The notes under the pieces were generated by a model that was not told where the DNA came from, did no database searches, and worked only from the letters and a program-made list of their open reading frames with translations. Positions 46,488-56,045 of a stretch of 64,000 nucleotides of DNA are shown in pieces. The translations under genes were made by a program, and so were the position numbers. Source of the DNA: Vibrio palustris (lineage in GTDB: Bacteria; Pseudomonadota; Gammaproteobacteria; Enterobacterales; Vibrionaceae); assembly GCF_024346995.1 (NCBI RefSeq), contig NZ_AP024887.1:2108001-2172000 (forward strand), in the 5' to 3' direction. How positions within the stretch are numbered: the stretch's first letter is position 1; every line of letters begins with the position of its first letter.

Positions 46488-47861
46488 ATGAATAACAAAG
46501 ATTTACAACCTCGCGAGCATCGCGTATATCCCAACTTAGCGTTGAATATAATCACGCGTGAAGAGCACAGCGTGTCACGCAAGTCGATTAGTGAAAATGC
46601 CTTAAAGGTCCTGTACAGACTGCATGGTGCTGGATATGAAGCATACTTAGTGGGAGGTGGCGTACGCGACCTACTCCTTAAAGGTACACCAAAAGATTTT
46701 GATGTCACCACGAATGCCACACCTGAGCAAATTCGTCAGCTATTTCGTAACTGTCGCTTGATAGGTCGCCGCTTTCGTTTGGCTCATATTATGTTTGGCC
46801 GCGATATTATTGAAGTGGCAACATTTCGCGGGCATCACGCGGAGCCAGATACCGACACCTCTCAGCTATCTGCTCAATCTGATAAAGGTATGCTACTTCG
46901 AGACAATGTCTACGGTACCAAGGATGAAGATGCAGAGCGTCGTGATTTCACTATCAACGCGATGTACTACAATATTGCCGACTTTAGCATTCATGATTAT
47001 GCAGGGGGGATTGAAGATCTTGAAGATCGCTTAGTTCGTTTAATTGGCGATCCTGAGACTCGCTATCGCGAAGACCCCGTCCGTATGCTAAGGGCGATCC
47101 GTTTTGCAGCCAAATTAGATTTCGATATTGAAGAAGATACCGCTGAGCCAATTGAACGTTTAGCATCACTGCTACGTGAAATTCCGTCTGCACGCCTGTA
47201 TGAAGAGTCATTAAAGCTACTGCAATCGGGGCATGGTTTAGAAACCTATCATTTGATGCGTGAGTACGAGCTTTTTCAACAGTTGTTCCCTGTGGTTGCC
47301 GAGCACTTTACCCAAGAGCATGAAAGCTTAACGGAACAAATGCTCGATTTATCGCTTGATTCAACGGATATGCGTATAGAAGATAACAAGCGTATCAACC
47401 CAGCATTTATGTTTGCCGCGATGTTATGGTACCCAATGATGGATCAAGCTCAGTTACTTATGGCTGAGAATGAACTGAATCATTATGATGCGGTAATGGA
47501 AGCGAGTAACCGCATACTCGATCGCATGGTAAAAAGTATTGCGATTCCGCGCCGTCATACCTCAACCATCCGCGAGATCTGGCAGCTACAGTTACGTCTG
47601 CCTCGTCGTAATGGTAAACGTGCCTTCCGCTTGATGGAATTAAATAAATTCCGAGCTGGCTTTGATTTCTTACAAATGCGTGGAGAAATTGAAGGCGGCG
47701 AAACACAAGAGCTGGCCAAATGGTGGGACAGTTTCCAATCTTCAGGCCGCACTGTACGTGAAACAATGGTGAATGATCTCGGCAAAGGTAAGTCCAATAA
47801 AACACGCCCTCGCCGACGTAAAACACCACATAAAAAGAAAAAGAGTAAAACCGATTCATGA
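46488..47861 (+). CDS. pcnB: Poly(A) polymerase I
   Basis: 457 residues if started at the ATG at 46488; an ATG at 46434 is also open and neither has a clear ribosome binding site, so the start is uncertain. E. coli pcnB uses a weak unusual start, so poor initiation may be real. The nucleotidyltransferase core has YLVGGGVRDLLLKGTPKDFDVTTNATPEQIR and RRDFTINAM with the catalytic aspartates. A basic tail (KTRPRRRKTPHKKKKSK) suits RNA binding. The enzyme adds 3' poly(A) tails that promote RNA decay. Its stop overlaps the folK start by four bases. Confidence 0.95.
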   Translation: MNNKDLQPREHRVYPNLALNIITREEHSVSRKSISENALKVLYRLHGAGYEAYLVGGGVRDLLLKGTPKDFDVTTNATPEQIRQLFRNCRLIGRRFRLAHIMFGRDIIEVATFRGHHAEPDTDTSQLSAQSDKGMLLRDNVYGTKDEDAERRDFTINAMYYNIADFSIHDYAGGIEDLEDRLVRLIGDPETRYREDPVRMLRAIRFAAKLDFDIEEDTAEPIERLASLLREIPSARLYEESLKLLQSGHGLETYHLMREYELFQQLFPVVAEHFTQEHESLTEQMLDLSLDSTDMRIEDNKRINPAFMFAAMLWYPMMDQAQLLMAENELNHYDAVMEASNRILDRMVKSIAIPRRHTSTIREIWQLQLRLPRRNGKRAFRLMELNKFRAGFDFLQMRGEIEGGETQELAKWWDSFQSSGRTVRETMVNDLGKGKSNKTRPRRRKTPHKKKKSKTDS

Positions 47862-48343
47862 TCACCGCATATATTGCTATCGGCAGTAATCTTAGCGACC
47901 CGGTTCAACAAACAAAAAACGCGATTGAGGCTTTGAAAACTCTGCCTCAGTCGCAGTTTTTGAACGTGTCTTCCTTGTACAGTAGTACGCCGATGGGGCC
48001 GCAAGATCAACCGGATTACATTAATGCCGTGGTTGAGATCAAGACGGACTTATCGGCTATGGAATTACTCAATAGCACGCAAGCAATTGAGCAAGAACAT
48101 GGACGCGTACGTAAAGATGAACGCTGGGGGCCGCGCACGTTGGATTTGGATATCATTCTCTATGGCCAACAAACTATCGACAATGAGCGTCTCACGGTTC
48201 CTCATTACGGCATGAGACAAAGGGAGTTTGTTCTCTATCCACTGGCTGAAATTGCCCCTGAATTACAACTTCCTGATGGCGTCTCTCTCCAATCGGTACT
48301 CTCTACAGTACCGCGTAATGGCTTGAGTATTTGGCGCGCATAA
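47858..48343 (+). CDS. folK: 2-amino-4-hydroxy-6-hydroxymethyldihydropteridine pyrophosphokinase
   Basis: 161 residues. AYIAIGSNLSDP begins the protein, with the signatures LYSSTPMGPQDQPDYINAVVEI and RWGPRTLDLDIILYG (the PS00794-type motif). FolK makes the pterin pyrophosphate that FolP (encoded at 16725-17555) uses. It overlaps pcnB by ATGA and is followed by panB 27 bases later. Confidence 0.97.
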   Translation: MITAYIAIGSNLSDPVQQTKNAIEALKTLPQSQFLNVSSLYSSTPMGPQDQPDYINAVVEIKTDLSAMELLNSTQAIEQEHGRVRKDERWGPRTLDLDIILYGQQTIDNERLTVPHYGMRQREFVLYPLAEIAPELQLPDGVSLQSVLSTVPRNGLSIWRA

Positions 48344-48370
48344 AGCGTCAACATGTAAGGAAAACATACC

Positions 48371-49165
48371 ATGAAACCTATCACGATGAATGACCTGCGC
48401 GCATGGAAGGCTCAGGGATACAAGTTTGCGAGCGTCACCGCCTACGATGCCAGCTTCGCACAACTGTTTGAAAGCCAAAACATGCCGGTACTCTTAGTCG
48501 GCGATTCTCTTGGTATGGTTTTACAAGGCAATAAAGACACACTGGCCGTCACTGTCGACGAGGTGGCCTACCACACTCGCTCAGTGAGAGCAGGCAGTCC
48601 AAACAGTCTTCTCATCGCCGATATGCCGTTTATGAGTTTTGCTACACCACTGCAAGCTTGCCAAAATGCTATGCCACTTATGCAGGCAGGGGCAAATATG
48701 GTCAAACTAGAAGGTGGCGCTTGGTTAGCCGATACCATTACCATGCTGACACAACGCTCTGTACCTGTTTGTGCTCATCTTGGTTTATTACCGCAATCTG
48801 TCAATATTTATGGTGGATATAAAGTGCAGGGCCGAGAGCAAGAACAAGCAGATCGTTTACTCGATGAAGCACTCGCGCTTGAAGCAGCAGGCGCACAAAT
48901 GCTCGTACTTGAATGCGTCCCTGCGACGCTAGCCGCACTGATCACTCAATCTCTTACCATTCCGGTCATCGGTATCGGTGCCGGCTGTCATACTGACGGA
49001 CAAATCCTTGTTATGCATGATATGTTCGGAATATCAGCCAACTATATGCCTAAATTCTCGAAAAATTATCTTGCCGCCAGCGGCGATATAAGAAAGGCCG
49101 TGGCACAATACATTGATGAAGTAGCCAAAGGACAGTTTCCTGATGCTACACATACCCTAGCTTAA
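48371..49165 (+). CDS. panB: 3-methyl-2-oxobutanoate hydroxymethyltransferase
   Basis: 264 residues, a TIM barrel. Segments [64 protein letters not shown] and [18 protein letters not shown] are the family's metal- and substrate-binding elements. PanB hydroxymethylates ketoisovalerate with methylene-tetrahydrofolate, the first committed step to pantothenate. panC starts 10 bases after its stop. Confidence 0.98.
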   Translation: MKPITMNDLRAWKAQGYKFASVTAYDASFAQLFESQNMPVLLVGDSLGMVLQGNKDTLAVTVDEVAYHTRSVRAGSPNSLLIADMPFMSFATPLQACQNAMPLMQAGANMVKLEGGAWLADTITMLTQRSVPVCAHLGLLPQSVNIYGGYKVQGREQEQADRLLDEALALEAAGAQMLVLECVPATLAALITQSLTIPVIGIGAGCHTDGQILVMHDMFGISANYMPKFSKNYLAASGDIRKAVAQYIDEVAKGQFPDATHTLA

Positions 49166-49175
49166 GGAGTCATGC

Positions 49176-50066
49176 ATGCAAACTTATGCTGAAATTTCAG
49201 CCCTGCGTGAACAGATCAAACAGTATAAGAAAGATGGACACAGTATTGCTTTGGTTCCAACGATGGGCAATCTGCATGAAGGCCATTTAAACTTAGTAAA
49301 AAAGGCCCATGAGCAAGCTGATATCGTTATTGTCAGCATCTTTGTCAATCCACTACAGTTTGATAATAGCGATGATCTTAACCGCTATCCACGCACTCTA
49401 GAAGCCGATATCAATAAGCTGGAGCAAACTGGCGCAACATTAGTCTTTACCCCGACGCCAGACACCATGTACCCGCAAGGTATGGATAAACAAACCTTTA
49501 TTGATGTACCCGGTTTATCTTCTATTTTAGAAGGCGCGGCACGCCCAGGCCATTTTCGTGGTGTGACAACGATTGTTGGTAAGCTGTTTAATATCATTCA
49601 GCCAGATGTAGCGTGTTTTGGTGAAAAAGACTATCAGCAACTGGCGATAATTCGTCAGATGGTGACTGATCTGTGTATGGACATCACCATCATTAATGTG
49701 CCTACAGCGCGGGAAATTGATGGACTCGCGATGAGTTCTCGTAACAGCCGTTTATCGATCGATGATCGTCAGCGAGCACCAGCAATTTCAAGAACAATGC
49801 GTTGGGTATGCAGTGCCTTACGTGGTGGACGACGCGACTTTGCATCATTGGTAGAAGATGCACAAGATCAACTTCGCGCGGCAGATATAGAGCCAGATGA
49901 AATTCATATACGCGATGCTAAAACATTAGAGCCAGTCGCTGAAACAAGCACTCAAGCGGTCATATTAATGTCAGCTTATTTGGGGGATGTCCGCTTAATC
50001 GATAATCAAGTCATTGATCTAAACTCGGAACCTAAAAAAGAAGCGGCCGCTACGGATCTCGAATAA
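49176..50066 (+). CDS. panC: Pantothenate synthetase
   Basis: 296 residues. [18 protein letters not shown] carries the HIGH-like nucleotide-binding motif, followed by [47 protein letters not shown] and the KMSKS-like MSSRN. PanC joins pantoate and beta-alanine using ATP. AAGGAG precedes its ATG. A terminator ends the dksA-panC block and also faces the ABC genes. Confidence 0.98.
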   Translation: MQTYAEISALREQIKQYKKDGHSIALVPTMGNLHEGHLNLVKKAHEQADIVIVSIFVNPLQFDNSDDLNRYPRTLEADINKLEQTGATLVFTPTPDTMYPQGMDKQTFIDVPGLSSILEGAARPGHFRGVTTIVGKLFNIIQPDVACFGEKDYQQLAIIRQMVTDLCMDITIINVPTAREIDGLAMSSRNSRLSIDDRQRAPAISRTMRWVCSALRGGRRDFASLVEDAQDQLRAADIEPDEIHIRDAKTLEPVAETSTQAVILMSAYLGDVRLIDNQVIDLNSEPKKEAAATDLE

Positions 50067-50074
50067 CTCAGATG

Positions 50075-50099
50075 AAAAAGGCCACCATGAGGTGGCCTT
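50075..50099. terminator. Terminator between panC and the ABC-2 exporter genes
   Basis: AAGGCCACC and GGTGGCCTT pair around ATGA (9-bp stem). The T tract (five bases) is on the minus strand, so it serves the yadGH transcript best, but it lies between convergent genes. Confidence 0.85.
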
Positions 50100-50120
50100 G
50101 ATAACATTAGCGCCTTGTCT

Positions 50121-50891
50121 TTAGCTACGAATACCACGCCCCGTGGCTAATAGATAATGACAAGTACTGTACAAGCCTAAAACAAACAGTACTAGCACAC
50201 TAAATGATGTTCCAATTCCCACATCAGACACACCTAAAAACCCGTAACGGAATGCGTTAACCATATAAACAATCGGGTTGATTTTAGACACACCTTGCCA
50301 AAGTTCTGGCAATAAGCTGATCGAGTAAAACACCCCGCCTAGATAAGTTAAAGGGGTTAACACAAACGTTGGCACAATAGAGATATCATCAAATGAACGG
50401 GCAAAAATAGCGTTAATTAAACCGCCTAAGGCAAACACAACGGACGTCATAAACACCGTCGCAATGATGATCCACCAATGTTGAATGTGCAAATCCACAA
50501 AAAACAGTGAAACTCCAGTAACCAAAGCACCAATCAGTAAACCTCGACAAACGCCGCCCATCACGTATCCCAAAATAATGACATACGTCGGTACGGGCGC
50601 TATCAACAACTCTTCGATATTTTTCTGAAACTTAGCACTAAAAAAGGAAGAGGCGACATTAGAATACGAGTTCGTAATTACCGACATCATGATTAAGCCA
50701 GGAACAATATACTCCATATAGCTAAAACCATGCATTTGGCCTATACGCGAACCAATTAAATTACCAAAAATAATAAAGTACAGCGTCATTGTAATTGCAG
50801 GAGGCACAATGGTTTGTACCCAAATACGCATAAAACGCTTTACTTCTTTTCGTAATAAACTGCAAAAAGCAGTCCAATATATTTGATACAT
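50121..50891 (-). CDS. yadH: ABC-2 type transport permease (YadH)
   Basis: 256 residues with six transmembrane segments. The ABC-2 signature is seen in IVPGLIMMSVITNSYSNVASSFFSAKFQKNIEELLIAPVP and the C-terminal LTPLTYLGGVFYSISLLPELWQGVSKINPIVYMVNAFRYGFLG. It follows yadG by 8 bases. E. coli YadGH is an ABC exporter of unknown substrate. Confidence 0.93.
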   Translation of the reverse strand: MYQIYWTAFCSLLRKEVKRFMRIWVQTIVPPAITMTLYFIIFGNLIGSRIGQMHGFSYMEYIVPGLIMMSVITNSYSNVASSFFSAKFQKNIEELLIAPVPTYVIILGYVMGGVCRGLLIGALVTGVSLFFVDLHIQHWWIIIATVFMTSVVFALGGLINAIFARSFDDISIVPTFVLTPLTYLGGVFYSISLLPELWQGVSKINPIVYMVNAFRYGFLGVSDVGIGTSFSVLVLFVLGLYSTCHYLLATGRGIRS

Positions 50892-50899
50892 AACGCTGA

Positions 50900-51814
50900 C
50901 TACCTTTCTCCGTTAATAATACCGACAAACAATTCTTCTAAACGGTTCGCTTTATTACGCATTGATAATACGGTGATATTTTTCTCAGTTAATTGGGCAA
51001 AGACATGGTTTAGCCCTTGAGATTTTTCTAATTCGATTTCAATCGAACCATCGGTGATGGTTTGCTTACGCACGCCTTGTAACTCGCCAAGCGACTCCGT
51101 ACTATCCACATCCAGAATGAATGTTTCTACTGCAAGCTTGCTGAGTAAACCTTTCATCGTCGTATTTTCAATCAACTCACCGTGATGAATAATACCAATG
51201 TGACGACATAAACTTTCGGCTTCTTCTAAATAGTGCGTCGTTAAAATAATCGTAATGCCATTCTCACGGTTAATACGCTCAATGAACTCCCACATTGAGC
51301 GGCGTAGCTCAATATCTACCCCAGCGGTTGGCTCATCTAAAATCAGCAGCTCTGGTTCATGCATTAATGCACGTGCGATCATTAAGCGGCGTTTCATACC
51401 ACCAGAAAGATTACGAGCTCGTTCATTGCGTTTACCCCATAAATCTAACTGAGACAAATACGTTTTCGCCCTTTCCTTCGCAAGCTCCTTTTTGACGCCA
51501 TAGTAACCCGCTTGTTGCATCACAATCTGTTCAACGGTTTCAAAAGGATTAAAGTTAAACTCTTGTGGGACTAAACCAATCTTTTGTTTGGCAAGTTCTA
51601 AATTTTTATCAATGTCGTAGCCAAAGACTTTTACTTGGCCAGATGTTTTATTGACTAAAGAAGAAATGATACCGATGGTGGTCGATTTACCTGCGCCATT
51701 TGGCCCTAATAATGCGTAAAAATCGCCTTTTTCTACTTGTAGACTGATGCCTTTTAAGGCTTCAAATCCCCCAGAATACGTTTTACGCAATTGTTCTAAT
51801 TCTAAAGCGTACAT
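50900..51814 (-). CDS. yadG: ABC transporter ATP-binding protein (YadG)
   Basis: 304 residues. Walker A is LLGPNGAGKSTTIG, the signature NLSGGMKRRLMIARAL, Walker B LLILDEPTAGVD and the switch histidine in ILTTHYLEEAE. A DrrA-like C-terminal part (about 215-304) follows. It pairs with the YadH permease at the inner membrane. Confidence 0.95.
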   Translation of the reverse strand: MYALELEQLRKTYSGGFEALKGISLQVEKGDFYALLGPNGAGKSTTIGIISSLVNKTSGQVKVFGYDIDKNLELAKQKIGLVPQEFNFNPFETVEQIVMQQAGYYGVKKELAKERAKTYLSQLDLWGKRNERARNLSGGMKRRLMIARALMHEPELLILDEPTAGVDIELRRSMWEFIERINRENGITIILTTHYLEEAESLCRHIGIIHHGELIENTTMKGLLSKLAVETFILDVDSTESLGELQGVRKQTITDGSIEIELEKSQGLNHVFAQLTEKNITVLSMRNKANRLEELFVGIINGER

Positions 51815-52049
51815 ATCACTCTCATGGTTGATGAATGGAACCTGCTGCTCCGAGCTTACAAAGTCTCTATTATAATCGGTTTCACTGGACTATGGTTAGA
51901 TTCTACCGTAGCAACATAAAAAAGCACAAAGATTAATCCCTGAGAAAAGTATCTGCATAAAAATTAACTAAATCATTTAATCATTATTAAAAATTACAGC
52001 TTGCGATGCAGAGATTGTGTATAGTTGATGTATTGACGAGGGAAGTAAC

Positions 52050-52718
52050 ATGCCAGAATTAAAGCAATTATTCGACAACAACTCTAAATGGTCGGCCTCA
52101 ATTAAGGCGAAAACTCCTGGGTATTTTACGACCTTAGCACAAGGACAAAATCCAGATTTTTTATGGATTGGGTGCTCTGATAGCCGTGTTCCCGCGGAAC
52201 GTTTAACAGGGCTTTTTGCCGGTGAATTATTTGTCCACCGTAATGTCGCCAACCAAGTTATCCATACTGACTTAAATTGCCTGTCTGTGGTTCAGTACGC
52301 CGTTGATGTTCTTAAAGTGAAGCATATCATTATTTGTGGGCATTACGGCTGCGGAGGTATTACCGCCGCCATTGAAAACCCTAAGCTCGGACTGATTAAT
52401 AACTGGTTATTGCATATTCGCGATCTGTATTTTAAGCATCGGATTTATTTGGATGCGATGTCGGGCATGGAACAATCCGATAAATTGGCTGAAATCAACG
52501 TCGCTGAGCAAGTCTATAACTTAGGTAATTCAACAATACTACAAAGCGCTTGGGAACAAGGACAAGATGTCGAACTGCATGGCGTGGTATATGGTATTGA
52601 CGACGGACATTTGGAATATTTAGGGGTACGTTCAAACTCACCGCAAACCGTAGAAGATAGCTATAAGCAGGCAATGAAGCGTATTCTTAATCACGATCAC
52701 ACCTTATTATGTCGTTAG
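52050..52718 (+). CDS. can: Beta-class carbonic anhydrase
   Basis: 222 residues. The zinc ligands C42, H98 and C101 are visible in [12 protein letters not shown] and [10 protein letters not shown]44 and R46 form the catalytic dyad. The enzyme interconverts CO2 and bicarbonate and supports carboxylation reactions in air. GAGGGAAG precedes the ATG. It diverges from yadG over a 235-base gap and converges on hpt. Confidence 0.97.
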   Translation: MPELKQLFDNNSKWSASIKAKTPGYFTTLAQGQNPDFLWIGCSDSRVPAERLTGLFAGELFVHRNVANQVIHTDLNCLSVVQYAVDVLKVKHIIICGHYGCGGITAAIENPKLGLINNWLLHIRDLYFKHRIYLDAMSGMEQSDKLAEINVAEQVYNLGNSTILQSAWEQGQDVELHGVVYGIDDGHLEYLGVRSNSPQTVEDSYKQAMKRILNHDHTLLCR

Positions 52719-52753
52719 CACTATGTCTTTAACACTACGTCACGCCCCCTTTC

Positions 52754-52794
52754 TAAAACAACACCTGCAGCCATGCTTTCTCACAGCTGCAGGT
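52754..52794 (-). terminator. Terminator of hpt
   Basis: ACCTGCAGC (52763-52771) pairs with GCTGCAGGT (52786-52794) around a 14-base loop; on the minus strand TGTTGTTTT follows. It begins 7 bases after the hpt stop. Confidence 0.8.
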
Positions 52795-52800
52795 TATCAA

Positions 52801-53331
52801 TCATTCTAGTGGGACAACCTTACCGATATAGGGTAAGTGGCGATAGTTTTGCGCGTAATCAATCCCGACCCCAACAACAAATTCATCAGGGATCGAGAAA
52901 CCGATCCACTTCACGTCAACGGTGACTTCGCGGCGAGAGGGTTTGTCTAGCAAGGTACAAATATCTATCGAGTTGGGCTCTCTTAGCATCAAAAACTCTT
53001 TCACTCGAGTCAGTGTATTTCCTGTATCAATAATATCTTCGACCAGTAGCACATCTTTACCTTGGATATCATCATCAAGATCTTTCAAGATACGCACATC
53101 GCGCGAGCTTTCCATGCCATTACCATAGCTAGAAGCGGTCATAAAATCGACTTGATGGTTAATGTCGATAGCTCTGGCTAAATCAGCCATAAATACAAAA
53201 GAACCGCGCAATAACCCGACCAATACCAAGTTTTCGCTATTTTTATAGTGCTGAGAAATTTCTTTACCCAACTCTTGAACGCGCTTCTGAACATCTTGCT
53301 CAGAGATCATCACTTCAACTTTATGTTTCAT
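52801..53331 (-). CDS. hpt: Hypoxanthine phosphoribosyltransferase
   Basis: 176 residues. The PRPP loop is [32 protein letters not shown] and [21 protein letters not shown] are further family elements. Hpt salvages hypoxanthine (and less well guanine) to IMP. It diverges from the HapR/LuxR regulator, the same arrangement as in V. cholerae. Confidence 0.96.
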   Translation of the reverse strand: MKHKVEVMISEQDVQKRVQELGKEISQHYKNSENLVLVGLLRGSFVFMADLARAIDINHQVDFMTASSYGNGMESSRDVRILKDLDDDIQGKDVLLVEDIIDTGNTLTRVKEFLMLREPNSIDICTLLDKPSRREVTVDVKWIGFSIPDEFVVGVGIDYAQNYRHLPYIGKVVPLE

Positions 53332-53540
53332 TCTGCTCTCGTATGATTAGTCTAGAAGCTATTTTTGACCACGAAAAGGCCATTATGTTGCCCAAAATAA
53401 CTCCAAATATTGAACGCCGTATAGTATCATTCTCACTCTTATGAGGAAATTATTTCCTCTGCAAACCACGGGAACTTGATGGTAAATACTGATAATTGGT
53501 ACAAAATTCGATGAAAAACATCCCAAGAATACGTATTTGA

Positions 53541-53569
53541 TTGACCTTATAAATATGCATCAGTACACT
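53541..53569 (+). promoter_or_regulatory. Candidate promoter of the HapR/LuxR regulator gene
   Basis: TTGACC at 53541-53546 is followed after 17 bases by TACACT at 53564-53569 (4/6 to consensus). The start would be near 53576, giving an 80-base leader that contains the sRNA target. A weak LuxR-like motif TACTGATAATTGGTA lies upstream at 53487-53501, where autorepression could act. Confidence 0.5.
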
Positions 53570-53614
53570 CTTATAGACACTAAAAAATAAAATAATTACT
53601 AGTATCAAGTTCCA

Positions 53615-53633
53615 TTCAAATAACAACGTAAGT
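53615..53633 (+). promoter_or_regulatory. Candidate Qrr sRNA pairing site in the hapR/luxR leader
   Basis: TTCA, TAACAACGT (53621-53629) and AGT line up, with one bulge and one mismatch, with the complement of the conserved Qrr segment that I recall as ending ACTGACGTTGTTAGTGAA. The site is 28 bases before the ATG. Repression of hapR/luxR mRNA by Qrr sRNAs and Hfq at low cell density is established in vibrios. Confidence 0.6.
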
Positions 53634-53656
53634 AATCAAGGCAAAGGATTAATAAT

Positions 53657-54274
53657 ATGGATGCTTCTATCGAAAGGCGGCCGCGTACCCGCTTATCCCC
53701 TCAAAAGCGTAAACATCAGTTAATGGAAATTGCGCTCGAAGTTTTTGCAAAACGGGGAATTGGACGTGGCGGTCATGCTGATATCGCCGAAATTGCACAA
53801 GTATCAGTCGCGACTGTCTTTAACTATTTCCCAACCAGAGAAGACTTAGTCGACGATGTACTGACATTTGTGGTCCGTCAATTCTCTAACTTTTTAACTG
53901 ATAATATCGATCTTGATTTGCATGCACGTCAAAATCTAAAAAACATTGCTGACGGTATTGTGGACCTTGCAATTGACGATTGTCACTGGCTGAAAGTCTG
54001 GTTTGAATGGAGTGCCTCTACCCGTGAAGAAGTATGGCCTCTCTTTGTATCCTCGAACCATACAAATCAACTGCTGCTGAAAAATATGTTCACTAAAGCC
54101 ATTGAGCGTGGTGAGCTAGATAATCGCTACGCGGCAGAGGACATGGCGACGCTATTCCATGGCCTTTGCTATTCTCTGTTTGTACAAACGAACCGCGTCC
54201 CCAACGAACATAGTGTTCACCAGCTAGTGGACAACTACTTAGATATGTTATGTATCTACGCAAAAGAAAGCTAA
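53657..54274 (+). CDS. hapR: Quorum-sensing master regulator, HapR/LuxR/SmcR family
   Basis: 205 residues of the TetR fold. The N-terminus RRPRTRLSPQKRKHQLMEIALEVFAKRGIGRGGHADIAEIAQVSVATVFNYFPTREDLVDDVL is the conserved helix-turn-helix of Vibrio LuxR-type (not LuxR of V. fischeri) regulators. The dimerisation and ligand-pocket half follows (HARQNLKNIADGIVDLAIDDCHWLKVWFEWSASTREEVWP). These proteins switch biofilm, protease, luminescence and virulence genes at high density. The gene is flanked by hpt and lpd. An A-rich AAAGGA ribosome binding site precedes the ATG. Confidence 0.96.
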   Translation: MDASIERRPRTRLSPQKRKHQLMEIALEVFAKRGIGRGGHADIAEIAQVSVATVFNYFPTREDLVDDVLTFVVRQFSNFLTDNIDLDLHARQNLKNIADGIVDLAIDDCHWLKVWFEWSASTREEVWPLFVSSNHTNQLLLKNMFTKAIERGELDNRYAAEDMATLFHGLCYSLFVQTNRVPNEHSVHQLVDNYLDMLCIYAKES

Positions 54275-54325
54275 TAAATAGACCTTAACGTGCTTTCTAA
54301 CACTTGGTCTCACGTTAGTTAACAC

Positions 54326-54358
54326 AAAAAAAACCGCTGTTATTAACAGCGGTTTTTT
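54326..54358. terminator. Bidirectional terminator between hapR and lpd
   Basis: CCGCTGTTA and TAACAGCGG pair around a single T (54334-54352), extended by A-T pairs to about 54326-54358. The stem is nearly a perfect palindrome with long A and T flanks between convergent genes. Confidence 0.94.
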
Positions 54359-54379
54359 GTATCTGCTTGCTAAGAAAAT

Positions 54380-55804
54380 TTATTTCTTTTTCGCTTTTGC
54401 ATTCGGTAGATCAGTAATTGACCCTTCAAATACTTCGGCAGCAAGACCAACAGATTCATGTAACGTTGGGTGTGCATGGATAGTCAATGCAAGATCTTCT
54501 GCATCACAACCCATTTCAATCGCAAGACCAATTTCACCTAGTAGCTCACCACCGTTAGCACCAACGATTGCGCCACCAATAACACGGTGTGTATCTTTAT
54601 CAAAGATAAGCTTAGTCATACCATCTGCACAGTCAGAAGCAATCGCACGGCCTGAAGCAGCCCATGGGAAAATAGCGGTTTCGTAGTTGATACCTTCCGC
54701 TTTCGCTTCTTTCTCTGTTTTACCAACCCAAGCAACTTCTGGATCGGTATAAGCGATTGATGGGATAACCTTAGGATCGAAGTAGTGTTTCTTACCAGAA
54801 ATCACTTCTGCCGCAACGTGACCTTCGTGCACACCTTTGTGAGCCAACATAGGTTGACCAACAATATCACCAATCGCATAGATGTGTGGTACGTTAGTAC
54901 GCATTTGCTTATCAACGTTAATAAAGCCACGCTCATCAACTTCAATGCCTGCTTGATCAGCGGCAAGCAATTGACCGTTCGGTGAACGACCGATAGCAAC
55001 AAGAACAGCATCATAGCGCTCAGCTTCTGCTGGTGCTTTTTTGCCTTCCATTGAAACGTAGATACCGTCTTCTTTTGCTTCAACCGCTGTCACTTTCGTC
55101 TCTAGCATTAGGTTGAATTTCTTAGAAATACGCTTAGTAAAGACTTTTACTACATCTTTATCGGCAGCAGGAATGACTTGGTCAAACATTTCAACCACAT
55201 CGACCTGTGAACCAAGTGCATCGTACACGGTACCCATTTCTAGACCGATGATACCACCGCCCATAATAAGCAGTTTTTCTGGAACTTCTTTCAGTTCTAG
55301 AGCATCGGTAGAATCCCAAATACGTGGGTCTTCATGTGGAATGAACGGCAATTTAATTGGACGAGAACCAGCGGCGATAATCGCATTATCAAAGTTAACA
55401 ACCGTCTTACCTTCTTCACCATCCACTTCGATAGTGTTAGGGCCAGTAAACTGACCAAGACCGTTAACTACGTTAACTTTACGCATCTTAGCCATACCGC
55501 CAAGACCGCCAGTAAGTTGGTTAATTACCTTCTCTTTCCATAGACGAATCTTATCGATATCTGTCGATGGTTCACCGAACACGATGCCGTGCTCAGAAAG
55601 CGCTTTTGCTTCTTCAATCACTTTAGCAACGTGAAGCAATGCTTTTGAAGGAATACAACCAACGTTAAGACATACACCACCTAGGGTGTTATAACGTTCG
55701 ATGAGAACCGTATCTAGACCTAAGTCTGCGCAACGGAAGGCGGCGGAGTAACCAGCAGGACCGGCACCAAGTACAACAACTTGGGCTTTTATTTCTTTGC
55801 TCAT
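54380..55804 (-). CDS. lpd: Dihydrolipoyl dehydrogenase (E3)
   Basis: 474 residues. The FAD loop VLGAGPAGYSAAFRCADLG, the redox disulfide GGVCLNVGCIPSKALLH, the NAD loop LLIMGGGIIGLEMG, and the C-terminal catalytic HAHPTLHE (His-Glu pair) are all intact. E3 reoxidises lipoamide in the pyruvate and 2-oxoglutarate dehydrogenase complexes and the glycine cleavage system. It is the third enzyme gene of the pdh operon here, 241 bases after aceF with a hairpin between. Confidence 0.98.
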   Translation of the reverse strand: MSKEIKAQVVVLGAGPAGYSAAFRCADLGLDTVLIERYNTLGGVCLNVGCIPSKALLHVAKVIEEAKALSEHGIVFGEPSTDIDKIRLWKEKVINQLTGGLGGMAKMRKVNVVNGLGQFTGPNTIEVDGEEGKTVVNFDNAIIAAGSRPIKLPFIPHEDPRIWDSTDALELKEVPEKLLIMGGGIIGLEMGTVYDALGSQVDVVEMFDQVIPAADKDVVKVFTKRISKKFNLMLETKVTAVEAKEDGIYVSMEGKKAPAEAERYDAVLVAIGRSPNGQLLAADQAGIEVDERGFINVDKQMRTNVPHIYAIGDIVGQPMLAHKGVHEGHVAAEVISGKKHYFDPKVIPSIAYTDPEVAWVGKTEKEAKAEGINYETAIFPWAASGRAIASDCADGMTKLIFDKDTHRVIGGAIVGANGGELLGEIGLAIEMGCDAEDLALTIHAHPTLHESVGLAAEVFEGSITDLPNAKAKKK

Positions 55805-56003
55805 TTCGACCTCTTGTAGTCAATATCCCTAACAGGCTGTGCAGGGGGGCGCTATCCATAGTATGTAAAGCGAAGCCTATGCAAGTGTTAACAGTTTAAC
55901 GCTACGATAACACGTTGAAAGGAAATTCCATGCAGCCTGTGAGCTAGACGACAAATCATTTTAGGGTTTAATCCCCGAACTGAATTGACAAGATAAATTA
56001 AAC

Positions 56004-56027
56004 CAAGGCGGCGTATTCGCCGCCTTG
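56004..56027 (-). terminator. Hairpin between aceF and lpd, partial terminator
   Basis: CAAGGCGGCG and CGCCGCCTTG form a 10-bp stem around TATT; on the minus strand the T-rich GTTTAATTTAT follows. It lies 19 bases after the aceF stop and could lower or buffer lpd expression relative to aceEF. Confidence 0.75.
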
Positions 56028-56045
56028 TTTATCTTAAACTTACTA

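Noticed and set aside
47458..48010. Minus-strand ORFs of 135 and 151 aa opposite pcnB and folK
   Set aside because: They overlap two well-supported genes in antisense, with no family resemblance.
53487..53502. HapR/LuxR autorepression site TACTGATAATTGGTA
   Set aside because: It resembles one half of the LuxR consensus, but the second half is poor; kept only as a remark in the promoter entry.
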